Assembly: GCA_012840245.1 (NCBI GenBank)
Contig: DULR01000035.1
Coordinates: 1-64,000, forward strand
DNA: 64,000 bases
Source of the DNA: Clostridiaceae bacterium
Lineage (GTDB): Bacteria > Bacillota > Clostridia > DSM-8532
Direction: 5' to 3'
Shown here: piece after piece, positions 42,054 through 49,930 of the stretch
How positions within the stretch are numbered: position 1 is the stretch's first letter
Layout: every line of letters starts with the position of its first letter
The notes under the pieces: generated by a model
Database searches by the model: none
Told to the model about the DNA's origin: nothing
What the model saw: only the letters and a program-made list of their open reading frames with translations
Program-made: the position numbers and the translations under genes

Positions 42054-42896
42054 TTACAGATAGCTTGAGCTGGCGCCGTTATTTATAATTTGCTTTACTT
42101 CATCGTAAAGCTTATCGGTCATGTTACAGCATTCAATAAGCGATACTCCCATAGTTTCAAAAATACGGTTAACCCTTTCGCCATATCTTTCAGGTTTATA
42201 TTCGAAAGTATCAATCATTGCTGTTGCTTTCTTCTCGTTGATGCAATACGTATTGTTATATGCAAACAATACCTGGTTCAGACACGAAACCGCACGAAAA
42301 AGATGTCCTGCAAAATAGTATTTGTCGTCCGGCTTTGAATTTTTCTTCATAAACATCAGCGAGAATCCTGATTCAAACAGAAAAAAGCTGACCAGGCTGT
42401 TCCGCAGGGTATCAGGATATATTTCTGCCTGTTTTTTCAATTCGCGAAAGCTATCATTTCTGACATACAGAATTTTGCTTATCGCCAGTTCTCCGCGATA
42501 CATGGCACTGACAAATCCATGGGGATGTCCCGTTTGATAACTGGTCGTAACGATCCCCTGCTCCGTATCTTTTATTATTTGCTCAACCCGTTTCAGATCG
42601 CGAAGTATCAGATCCACATGATAACCGTTTATGACCAGCCATCCCCCGCAATTGACCCAATTTCCCCATGCACCTGGAGGAACGACCAGACTGCTCCTGT
42701 GTTCGTCATCCAGCTCAGATACTATACTGTTAATGGCAGCCAAATCAAAACTTTGCGGATCGTAATAGATACCAATATCTATGTCCGAATCCTCGGAATG
42801 TGTCCCTCTTGCCCGTGAACCGCCAAGTACGATCCCTTCAATGAAGGGCAGATGAGATAATTTTTCCGCTGCGGTTGCAAGTATATAATCTATCAT
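42054..42896 (-). CDS. Nucleotidyltransferase-domain protein
   Basis: A 280-residue protein. The nucleotidyltransferase motif GIVLGGSRARGTHSEDSDID (GS-x10-DxD) lies at about residues 22-41, and the third acidic residue in GYHVDLILRD. The C-terminal half is helical, as in DUF4037-like and aminoglycoside-adenylyltransferase-like proteins. It probably transfers an NMP to a small molecule or protein; no antibiotic specificity can be claimed. Confidence 0.8.
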   Translation of the reverse strand: MIDYILATAAEKLSHLPFIEGIVLGGSRARGTHSEDSDIDIGIYYDPQSFDLAAINSIVSELDDEHRSSLVVPPGAWGNWVNCGGWLVINGYHVDLILRDLKRVEQIIKDTEQGIVTTSYQTGHPHGFVSAMYRGELAISKILYVRNDSFRELKKQAEIYPDTLRNSLVSFFLFESGFSLMFMKKNSKPDDKYYFAGHLFRAVSCLNQVLFAYNNTYCINEKKATAMIDTFEYKPERYGERVNRIFETMGVSLIECCNMTDKLYDEVKQIINNGASSSYL

Positions 42897-43020
42897 TCCG
42901 ATCCACCTTTCTACTGCAAATCATTTCATCCCCGGTCATCATGTCATGCTTTGCAATTTTGCTTAAGTTATAATTTATTGAATCATTAATGTCAAGAGCT
43001 TATAGCTTATATCAAACAGG

Positions 43021-43164
43021 ATGTTGGATAGAAACATCTTTTATGCTTCATTGCTTATTGCACATGGAGAAGGTCTTCGTCTGCCCGATGACATTATTTC
43101 AAGCGAGTATTTGACCCTGGAAGGCAAAAAAATCTCGACCAGCGATAATTGGAGCGCGACTTGA
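43021..43164 (+). pseudogene. metG: Methionyl-tRNA synthetase fragment with KMSKS region
   Basis: Forty-seven codons read NIFYASLLIAHGEGLRLPDD, then IISSEYLTLEGKKISTSDNW. This is the stretch around the KMSKS loop (here KISTS) of a MetRS of the class with KISTSRNW. Neither the HIGH region nor the anticodon domain is present. The frame ends exactly where the type A repeat variant begins at 43165. It must be a relic copy; the functional gene would be elsewhere in the genome. Confidence 0.6.
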
Positions 43165-43238
43165 ATCCTGGACGGATTCACGGAGCGATAAATCGCTTAA
43201 GGTCCTTCGCTAACGCTCAGGATGACAAATGTCAGCTA
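43165..43238. repeat. Interspersed repeat type A variant
   Basis: AATCCTGGACGGATTCACGG and onward to CCTTCGCTAACGCTCAGGAT, then GACAAATGTCA. The right end matches the arm CTCAGGATGACA of the copy at 30857. It borders the MetRS relic. The rest of the gap to 43388 holds no gene that I can support; GAGACAGCCC near 43370 resembles half of a terminator stem. Confidence 0.55.
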
Positions 43239-43387
43239 CAGCTGCTAAAAAAACATAATTAAGGACGGCGTGATTGCCTGCGACCTCGTGAGAGCAAACT
43301 TTGCCATTTCCAACTTCCTGCGACGAGGACAGCAAGAAGATCTGATAAGCACGCCAATAATAGTATTTTGAGACAGCCCAAGGCCCC

Positions 43388-44014
43388 TTACTTCTTACGG
43401 ATCGGATGCCGGATAACAGTTTTCAGTTTCTCCGGTGCCACCTTGCGCGGATCAGAAATGTAGATCTCATGATGGCGGCGTGTGATGTCGTCAATATCGA
43501 TGACATAGCCGTTTTCAATTGCAAAACCGTCAAGAGCTGCTATTGTGGCGGGTTCATCGTCATACGAGCCGATGTGCATCACCTGAACGCATAGCCCTTC
43601 AGTAAAAGTTACAAGCTTTGCAAGAGATGTGTCAAGCCCAGGCTTTTTCTTTGCGAGCACTTTCCTGGCAGATTCAAAAATTTCTTCGGTAACGAAATCA
43701 GGCTGCCGTATGACCATGATCCAGACAAACTTGCTTTTGTCACTGATCGGTGCACCGCTGCCCCTGAAATCATCGTCTACGCTCCAGAAGCCTTCAAGCG
43801 GCGGTACAACATATTCCATTATAGCTTTGCTGCTCATTTTGATCGCATAGGAAAGCCCGTACAGCAATTCAACGGCATGTGCATACTCTGCGCTTGTGTT
43901 TGGATCTCCCCTGCCGTCAACGGCGATGAACGTCATCGGCGGCACATCAATAACTGACGGAGTAGTTTTTGGTAAATATAGATTTTTCTCAGTCTTTTTG
44001 AAATCAATCATCAC
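43388..44014 (-). CDS. GyrI-like small-molecule-binding domain protein
   Basis: A 208-residue protein of the COG4832 GyrI-like type. Landmarks: DFKKTEKNLYLPKTTPSVID, FIAVDGRGDPNTSAEYAHAV, YVVPPLEGFW, KFVWIMVIRQPDFVT, GLCVQVMHIGSYDDEPATI and the final HHEIYISDPRKVAPEKLKTV. Proteins with this domain bind or hydrolyse small hydrophobic molecules, and many sit beside regulators. No DNA-binding domain is present. The start is a GTG or the adjacent ATG behind GGAG. It overlaps the upstream small gene by eleven bases. Confidence 0.85.
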   Translation of the reverse strand: MMIDFKKTEKNLYLPKTTPSVIDVPPMTFIAVDGRGDPNTSAEYAHAVELLYGLSYAIKMSSKAIMEYVVPPLEGFWSVDDDFRGSGAPISDKSKFVWIMVIRQPDFVTEEIFESARKVLAKKKPGLDTSLAKLVTFTEGLCVQVMHIGSYDDEPATIAALDGFAIENGYVIDIDDITRRHHEIYISDPRKVAPEKLKTVIRHPIRKK

Positions 44015-44198
44015 AACAGCTCTCCAATTCCCTTCCGATAAGTGTCAGCGCTATGCGCAATGCCTTTACTCTTCTGTCGTTCAAGGTCTTTTGTGAAAAC
44101 TGCAGTCTGCCGCTTTCCTGCATTTTCTCGCACTTATGCAGAGTAGAAGCAAGAGCGGTCATTGCCTCCTCCAATTCTTTTCTTGTGAACTCACTCAT
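44004..44198 (-). CDS. Small helical protein upstream of GyrI-like gene
   Basis: A 64-residue helical protein: SEFTRKELEEAMTALASTLH, then KALRIALTLIGRELE and a terminal CCDD. I do not know a functional name, although similar small proteins seem to accompany GyrI-like genes in Clostridia. The eleven-base overlap with the next gene indicates translational coupling. Confidence 0.6.
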   Translation of the reverse strand: MSEFTRKELEEAMTALASTLHKCEKMQESGRLQFSQKTLNDRRVKALRIALTLIGRELESCCDD

Positions 44199-44517
44199 AT
44201 TGCTTCCTTATCTCCCGTCACATCAATTATACTTTACAATCCCGGGATTTTTCTATTATTCTTTTATTCATACCATAATTCTGTGAATTATATCAGTGCC
44301 ATCATTAAATAAGCAAAAATTTATATGCTAGTATAAAAAATATTTCCGCTCATGTGTCACTTCATTGATTCAGGTATAATAAAAGGGTCGGCATACCCTG
44401 ATTTTATTACATAACGTACCGGAAGAAAAATTAAAAATTTTTTTATTTTTATTCAAACACTTATGGTTTTACATTCGTTATATATGTGAATACACGAAAA
44501 AGGAAAGGAGTGCCGGA
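44199..44517. other. AT-rich divergent promoter region
   Basis: A 319-base gap between the small helical protein gene and the sigma factor gene, read in opposite directions. TATAAT at 44375-44380 on the plus strand has no good -35. Long A and T tracts lie near 44430-44455. No gene is seen; a sigma-factor-dependent autoregulatory promoter may be here but I cannot define it. Confidence 0.3.
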
Positions 44518-44970
44518 ATGATCGAACTGCTTTACTCAAAATATTACAGTCAACTGATAAGTTTCTGTCACTCCGTTTCCCGGAATCAGGCGTTTGCCGA
44601 AGATGTTGTTCAGGAAACTTTTTTGCGTGCGCTTGCCAACTCTGACATCCTGAATGAGCTGCCTGAGTACAAATGCAGAGCCTGGCTTTACCGGACCGCA
44701 AAAAACATCATGATCGACAACGCAAGGAAAATGGCAAAATGCCCTGAACCTGAAGAAGAGACCATCAGCGAGGACGATCATTCCAGGATAACTGTACAAA
44801 TGATGTGCATGCAGCTCCCGGAAAATGAACGCACACTGTTCCGGTTGCGATATTTCGGAGGCTACAATGCTGCCGAGCTTGGAAAAATGTTCGATATGCC
44901 GTCTGCGACAGTCAGAACAAAACTTGCTTCAGCCAGGGCTAAACTCAAAAAAATGTTGAATGAAACTTAA
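44518..44970 (+). CDS. ECF-type RNA polymerase sigma factor
   Basis: A 150-residue sigma-70 family protein. Region 2 shows LISFCHSVSRNQAFAEDVVQ, then ETFLRAL and the -10-binding WLYRTAKNIMIDNARK. Region 4 has LPENERTLFRLRYFGGYNAA followed by ELGKMFDMPSATVRTKLASA. No anti-sigma factor with a membrane helix follows; instead a VNG-repeat protein starts 12 bases downstream. GGAAAGGAG precedes the ATG. It probably drives its own operon in response to an unknown signal. Confidence 0.9.
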   Translation: MIELLYSKYYSQLISFCHSVSRNQAFAEDVVQETFLRALANSDILNELPEYKCRAWLYRTAKNIMIDNARKMAKCPEPEEETISEDDHSRITVQMMCMQLPENERTLFRLRYFGGYNAAELGKMFDMPSATVRTKLASARAKLKKMLNET

Positions 44971-44982
44971 AAGGGAGGAATC

Positions 44983-46194
44983 ATGATGTCGAAGAAAAAT
45001 CTGGTCATCAATACTGCTTTATGCGATGCAAGAAACCTTTGTGAGGATACGCTGGAGAGTTATGAGAGCATTACCATCAACGCTGCGGTCATAGTGACCA
45101 CCTCTGAATCACGTTCGTTGCTCCATAAGTACAATGTGACAATGAACTGCTCCGATATCCTGGAGCTTGACAGTGATGTGGATCTCATAACTCATAACGG
45201 AAAATATGTGATACATGCGTCAGACATTGAAGGGAAGCCGGCTTTTCTTCAGATAAACGGCTCCCTTACAATCGAACCGGGAGCGGAAAAGGCAGTCAGC
45301 AGATTTGTTTGCATAAGCGTAAACGGCAGTGTGACCTATCCGGAGAGCATGTCCTCCAGTCTGGGCAAGCTTAAGGTAAACGGCAGCATCAACTGTTATC
45401 CTGATGATGCGATACTGCTGGACAGAACCTTCATCGTGGACAGAATATTCACAAAGCGAAGCAAAAATTCGAAATATTACGCTCAGAAGCTTGTTGTCCT
45501 GATCGACCCTTCACTTGACATCAATGAAATGGTCAATAAAGGGGTCCAGTTTATAACCAGAAAAGCTATCGTGGCAGAATCTCATCTTGAAGCCTCATTC
45601 CAGCTGTTCCCGGACAACACCGAGATCGTTGCGGTTCCTGACGGCTGCAGGTTCATCAATGGTGACGCTGAGTTTTCAAAATCACTTCTTCTCAAATACG
45701 GGACAAAGCTTTACATCAATGGAGATCTGGCTGTTGGTACTTCGGACGGAGAACTGCTCAAGAAGCTTGATTATCTTTGCGTAAACGGCGACATTCGTCT
45801 TCCCAAAGCGCTGGAGGAAGTTTTCTTCAGTATCAATGCCGAATACAGGAATCTGCACATCGTTAGCGCGAAATGCATCATAGACAAAGTGCAGCTGTAT
45901 ATCGACAGCCGTATGCTCAGTGAGAATCCTGGCGGTATAACTGTTATAGACTGTGTTGAGGTTATCTTAGCTGAGGATATCTCGCCGGAGCTTATACTCG
46001 AACGGCTTGAAATAAAAGACTGTGTCAATATACGATGCACTCCGGAACAGCGAAGCGCAGTGGAACAGATAGCAGACGCAGTGCATATTGATGATTCGGG
46101 GATGAGATCTGAAAGAAAGCCCGGTACTCCTTTGCCAGGTATGACCGGTAATGATGATAGCAAAGTGATAAACGCAGCCAGCTATAAATTTTAG
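44983..46194 (+). CDS. VNG-repeat protein coupled to the sigma factor
   Basis: A 403-residue soluble protein without membrane helix or signal peptide. Short repeats of the form h-x-V/I-N-G-S/D recur: LQINGSLTIEP, ISVNGSVTYPE, LKVNGSINCYP, RFINGDAEFS, LYINGDLAVGT and LCVNGDIRLPK. They alternate with 20-30-residue spacers, suggesting a beta-solenoid somewhat like bactofilins. I do not recognise a named family. It starts 12 bases after the ECF sigma gene behind GGGAGGAATC, so it is a candidate regulator, sensor or main target of that sigma factor. Confidence 0.65.
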   Translation: MMSKKNLVINTALCDARNLCEDTLESYESITINAAVIVTTSESRSLLHKYNVTMNCSDILELDSDVDLITHNGKYVIHASDIEGKPAFLQINGSLTIEPGAEKAVSRFVCISVNGSVTYPESMSSSLGKLKVNGSINCYPDDAILLDRTFIVDRIFTKRSKNSKYYAQKLVVLIDPSLDINEMVNKGVQFITRKAIVAESHLEASFQLFPDNTEIVAVPDGCRFINGDAEFSKSLLLKYGTKLYINGDLAVGTSDGELLKKLDYLCVNGDIRLPKALEEVFFSINAEYRNLHIVSAKCIIDKVQLYIDSRMLSENPGGITVIDCVEVILAEDISPELILERLEIKDCVNIRCTPEQRSAVEQIADAVHIDDSGMRSERKPGTPLPGMTGNDDSKVINAASYKF

Positions 46195-46209
46195 GGAGGG
46201 ATAAATATT

Positions 46210-46443
46210 ATGGAACTGGAATTAGAACGACGTCCAGGACTCCTTCTTACGATCAGTCATTTCCTCACCGGTATCCGCTTGCTGATCAATCCTTCTCAGT
46301 CATCTGAAGACACCTGTAAAAAATGGACTCACAGACTGAAGAACTTCTATATATCCGAACGATTGCGCGAACCGTTGGAAATAACCAGAGCGTATGAAAA
46401 GGCAGAAACATATAGATCGATAGATACGACAAAAATCATCTGA
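46210..46443 (+). CDS. Small hypothetical protein, third gene of sigma operon
   Basis: A 77-residue basic protein starting 15 bases after the VNG-repeat gene, with GGGAGGG upstream. It has one hydrophobic patch (LLLTISHFLTGIRLLI) but is not clearly a membrane protein. No family is recognised. Position before a terminator suggests that it is the last gene of the sigma operon. Confidence 0.5.
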   Translation: MELELERRPGLLLTISHFLTGIRLLINPSQSSEDTCKKWTHRLKNFYISERLREPLEITRAYEKAETYRSIDTTKII

Positions 46444-46450
46444 TTGGCCT

Positions 46451-46489
46451 GGCGGCACTTCATTTCTGAAGTTACCGCCTTGCTTTTTT
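46451..46489 (+). terminator. Terminator of the sigma factor operon
   Basis: GGCGG / CCGCC and ACTTCA / TGAAGT form a stem with a small internal loop, followed by TTGCTTTTTT. Confidence 0.8.
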
Positions 46490-46580
46490 ATTGAGAAATA
46501 CCGCTGTACACTTTCATTGAATTATTGCTTTTTATTCTCTATAATGGATATGCCAGATTTTGATTGCGGAGGTATAAGAA

Positions 46581-46769
46581 ATGGCTTGTAATTCAGTTGC
46601 CAACTGTACATGTACATATCCTTGTTCAAGACGAGGAAAATGCTGTGAATGTGTAGCTTATCACCGCAGAAGCGGAGAAGTGCCCGGCTGCTTCTTCTCA
46701 AAAGCCGGTGAAAAAACATATGACAGATCTGTCGAAAATCTTTATGCTGATTACATGAAAAATCGCTGA
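46581..46769 (+). CDS. DUF6485-like cysteine-rich small protein
   Basis: A 62-residue protein with seven cysteines in the first 40 residues: [20 protein letters not shown], then [18 protein letters not shown] and [12 protein letters not shown]. This matches what I recall as DUF6485, a small family of anaerobes that may bind zinc or an iron-sulfur cluster. The function is unknown. GGAGG precedes the ATG by eight bases. It is monocistronic and convergent with the PHP-domain gene. Confidence 0.7.
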   Translation: MACNSVANCTCTYPCSRRGKCCECVAYHRRSGEVPGCFFSKAGEKTYDRSVENLYADYMKNR

Positions 46770-46785
46770 GTTTGACGAGGCTATA

Positions 46786-46834
46786 GGGGAACAAAGCTAT
46801 TGCAACATCAGGTGCAACACTCACTCCGTTCCCC
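46786..46834. terminator. Hairpin between convergent genes
   Basis: GGGGAAC (46786-46792) pairs with GTTCCCC (46828-46834) around a long loop. It lies between two convergent genes. No clean T-run follows. Confidence 0.35.
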
Positions 46835-46846
46835 TGCAAACTGATT

Positions 46847-48148
46847 TTAAGTATTTTGTCCAAAAAACTGGTCAGCGAATTTTTTCGTTCGGCCGGAATA
46901 TAACTTTAAAAGATTTCCGGAGTCTTCGTCGCCGCAAACATAATTTTTCATCAGCACCCCTTCTTCAAAGCAAAGCTCGTCATGTCTGGGGAAGTAATAC
47001 TTAAGAAGGAACAGCGCATATTTCACCATTCTGTAAGTTCCATCCACCCTGCAGCTTCCCGGAACCGTAGTATCCACTGCGACACTGTACAGATCTTTGA
47101 TGTTCCTGCGGATGGAATCAAGTTCAAGATCTTCGGAAAACAATATGGTTTTTTCATTATTGAACCAGTACGCAGGCTCTGTCCCATGGGAATCACTGGA
47201 GCCTACAATGGGGATCCTGATTCCTTTGGCGCGCAGATCGTTATATAATGCAACCTGCATGTTGTTTTCCCACTCCGTTTGTCCGCCTAAAAGCTCAAAT
47301 GCGTCATAGCAGCCTGTTTCAAGCAAATATTCAGTCATCCTTACATGCATGTGATATTTATAATCGCAATACCAGAATGGATGGACAAGGATCGATATAC
47401 CTGAGCCCTTTCTTATGTTTTCAGCTATCCATTTCCTGTAGCAAAACTCGACGGCGTCTACACCTTCGGGCACAGCAATTTTCTGAGCTTCTTCCCTGAT
47501 CTCTCTGTCGATCCTTTCCCTGTCATTATCATACATTTCATTTACACTGATGCTTCCGCCAAAATTCACTGCATGGATATAGCCATTCGGCACATGCACC
47601 TCTTCACCATAGAACAGCTTAAGGTCAATAGCAGCATTTTTATATTTATCTATAACTTCTTTTGAAGGAGCCCATTTATGGTGATCTGTGATTGCCATGA
47701 AATCAAAACCCGCCCTGCGGTAATTTGCCGCAACAATAGCCGGCTCTTCTCTTCCGTCTGAATGACAGGTATGCACATGAAGATCGCCTTTATATGCTTT
47801 TTTCCCGTAAAGATCCGGTAATAGTGAGTAAATATGAAACAATTTCATATTGTCCTTATGGTCCTTCTCGCATACCAGCACAGACCATTCCTGTTCATCA
47901 GTAAAATAGTAGGAAAATGAAATAGCACCTTTTTCGGGTCTTACTTCCAGTGTATCAGTAACTGTTTCGAATCTGTCTGAATCAAGTACCAGATTGAAGA
48001 TTTCAGTAGGAACAAGTTTAATTATGTACTGAACATCATCTTTAAAGGCAGCATGATAGCCCCTTGGCCTGATAAGTATTTTTGTTGTCGTACCGCTTAA
48101 TACCACCTGAGGAATAACATCATAATCGGCAATTCTTTCTGATTCCAT
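46847..48148 (-). CDS. PHP-domain metal-dependent hydrolase (CehA/McbA-like)
   Basis: A 433-residue protein. An N-terminal domain of about 135 residues precedes the PHP domain. The PHP metal ligands are visible in GDLHVHTCHSDG, FMAITDHHKW, SILVHPFWYC and VGSSDSHGTE. PHP members hydrolyse phosphoesters or, in CehA/McbA relatives, carbamate and other esters; the substrate is not evident. I chose the ATG at 48148 with GAGG eight bases upstream. It is divergent from the DeoR-type regulator, with a palindromic site between, so it is likely under its control. Confidence 0.8.
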   Translation of the reverse strand: MESERIADYDVIPQVVLSGTTTKILIRPRGYHAAFKDDVQYIIKLVPTEIFNLVLDSDRFETVTDTLEVRPEKGAISFSYYFTDEQEWSVLVCEKDHKDNMKLFHIYSLLPDLYGKKAYKGDLHVHTCHSDGREEPAIVAANYRRAGFDFMAITDHHKWAPSKEVIDKYKNAAIDLKLFYGEEVHVPNGYIHAVNFGGSISVNEMYDNDRERIDREIREEAQKIAVPEGVDAVEFCYRKWIAENIRKGSGISILVHPFWYCDYKYHMHVRMTEYLLETGCYDAFELLGGQTEWENNMQVALYNDLRAKGIRIPIVGSSDSHGTEPAYWFNNEKTILFSEDLELDSIRRNIKDLYSVAVDTTVPGSCRVDGTYRMVKYALFLLKYYFPRHDELCFEEGVLMKNYVCGDEDSGNLLKLYSGRTKKFADQFFGQNT

Positions 48149-48179
48149 AGAAATAACCTCTTTCATGTATTGCGTTATT

Positions 48180-48191
48180 TGATATATATCA
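48180..48191. promoter_or_regulatory. Palindromic operator candidate for DeoR regulator
   Basis: A perfect 12-bp palindrome TGATATATATCA, with a second near-match TGATATATGT at 48254-48263. Both lie in the divergent promoter region between the PHP hydrolase and the DeoR-type regulator, about 65 bases apart. Confidence 0.4.
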
Positions 48192-48327
48192 AGTATAGAT
48201 CATAATATCAACATATTTCAATATAATTTATCATAATTAATATTGTTTTGTTTTGATATATGTGGTATTCTGACTTGGAAAGTTATTTTCATTTAAATCC
48301 GAAGAAAGTAACCGCAGGGGTGGAATT

Positions 48328-49119
48328 ATGTTTGCTGATGAACGAAAGGTCTTGATCCTGGAACAGCTGTCACTGGAAGGCAGCGTTAAGATCACTGACC
48401 TGGCCAAAAGATTCAATGTCTCCACTGAAACCATTCGCAGGGACTTAAGCGAACTGGCTGATGCAAAAAAGCTCAAGAAGGTTCATGGAGGGGCAGTAGC
48501 AATAAAACATATCATTCATGAGAAGAACTATGAGACCAGGATCAGACAGAATTATGAGGCAAAAAAACGGATCGGCCAATATGCCGCAGAGCTTATCGGG
48601 GACGATGAAGTCATTTTTCTTGACAACGGCGCTACCACAGAGGAAATCGCCAAATCGATCTATAACAGGAAAGGTCTCACTTTAGTCATAAACTCACTTA
48701 CGATCGGGAGCATACTTGCACAAAAGCAGGTCAACGGGGATTTCACAGGAAAAATAATATTTGTCGGAGGTATCATAAACAGTGATAATCTTATTACCAC
48801 CGGCGTTCTTGCCCTTTCCGTAATAAGCCGACTTTCTGCCGATAAGGCTTTTATTGGCGCAACCTCCATATCTAAAAGCGGGATAATGATGTGGGATGAG
48901 AATGACGGGGAGTATTCGGCAGCCTTGTGCCGGAACGCCAACGAGACATATCTGGTTGCAGACAGTTCAAAATTCGACAATGAATCTTTTTACAAGTTCC
49001 TGGATTTTTCTCAGATCGATCATATCATAACCGATGATGAAAACAGGATAGATGCCGGTATAATCAATGCAGCAGACAGTAACAACGTAAAATTCCATTT
49101 AGTGAAAAGAAAATTCTGA
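48328..49119 (+). CDS. DeoR-family transcriptional regulator
   Basis: A 263-residue regulator. The N-terminal winged helix matches the DeoR signature: GSVKITDLAKRFNVSTETIR then RDLSELADAKKLKKVHGGAV. The C-terminal effector domain has VIFLDNGATTEEIAKSI (phosphosugar-binding loop), IIFVGGIIN and KAFIGATSIS. Members sense sugar phosphates. Its neighbours are a PHP hydrolase on the other side and the relic of a sugar-phosphate-like transporter just downstream, so it probably once controlled a sugar uptake unit. Confidence 0.9.
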   Translation: MFADERKVLILEQLSLEGSVKITDLAKRFNVSTETIRRDLSELADAKKLKKVHGGAVAIKHIIHEKNYETRIRQNYEAKKRIGQYAAELIGDDEVIFLDNGATTEEIAKSIYNRKGLTLVINSLTIGSILAQKQVNGDFTGKIIFVGGIINSDNLITTGVLALSVISRLSADKAFIGATSISKSGIMMWDENDGEYSAALCRNANETYLVADSSKFDNESFYKFLDFSQIDHIITDDENRIDAGIINAADSNNVKFHLVKRKF

Positions 49120-49124
49120 CAAGG

Positions 49125-49612
49125 ATGAGCAAATCGGTGAACTCCAGAAATGAACTAAAAAAATTTATATATATCAGCGCTTCATGTTTCGCCGCATATG
49201 CCACATGTTATCTGGGCAGAAACATATTGAGCGCTATGATGCCGCTGATAACAAAGAACTCGGTTTTTCAACCGTTTGCTTCGCAGTTATGTATCTCGGA
49301 AACAAAAATGCCATGGTCCTGAATCTGATAATGCTGTTTGCAGCAAGCGCAACAATGTCCGGGGCCTGCAATATTATTTTCAGCTTTTATGCGCTGCGTT
49401 TTGCAGGCATGGGGAAAATATCCGGAGTTACGGGATTCCTTGATTTTGCATCATATGCGTCTGCATCCGGGGCAAATATTCTGTTCTCAGGGCTGCTGGC
49501 AGGCTTTGACTGGAATCATATCGTGGCTGTATGGGCATTTACTTCCCTTGCAGGATTATTTTTCTGCCTTCCCCTCTTTTCGTTCAACAGAAAAAATGAT
49601 TTCTCACTATAA
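49125..49612 (+). pseudogene. MFS transporter relic (sugar-phosphate type)
   Basis: The first 45 codons read KKFIYISASCFAAYATCYLG, then RNILSAMMPLITKN, the first helix of GlpT/UhpT-like MFS permeases. The frame then shifts. From about 49310 another frame gives LNLIMLFAASATMSGACNII, FSFYALRFAGMGKISGVTGF, LDFASYASASGANILFSGLL and the last helix with a normal stop. About 250 residues of the middle are missing. So both ends survive with an internal deletion plus frameshift. It starts six bases after the DeoR gene stop. Confidence 0.7.
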
Positions 49613-49684
49613 GTTCTGAGTCTTTTATTTTGCCCATTTATATTCCAGATGATCAAAAGTTACGCGTATCAGCCGGTAATTGGC

Positions 49685-49863
49685 TTATTGAATGTCATTA
49701 ATAAATCGAGTGACCGTATCGATGTACTGATCGATCTACATTACCAATGCGAGATGACCTCCGTTTAACGTACGAACCTGTAGTTGAATGTCAGCCCGTT
49801 GATCTTTTTGCTCTGCAAAGGATATGTCTTGTTGAATTGCTCAAAGTCAGCATGGAAATCCAT
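49685..49863 (-). pseudogene. Alpha/beta hydrolase relic with both ends kept
   Basis: GGAGGTG and an ATG open MDFHADFEQFNKTYPLQSKK and INGLTFNYRFV, like the first strand of alpha/beta hydrolases, then TAA. In another frame the following bases give NGGHLALVM, a TAG, then IDQYIDTVTRFINDIQ and stop, like the end of such an enzyme around the catalytic histidine (GGHLAL). The nucleophile region is absent. It lies 67 bases after the MscS gene stop on the same strand. The reading rests on short stretches. Confidence 0.45.
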
Positions 49864-49930
49864 ATGTACACCTCCATTACAGAAGAACCCTTCCGGCTCA
49901 ATGAACTTGGTCTGAAATCCAACCGCACCG

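Noticed and set aside
44599..44616. Anti-sigma factor gene next to the ECF sigma gene
   Set aside because: Neither following protein has a membrane helix or a zinc-finger HxxxCxxC motif of classical anti-sigma factors.
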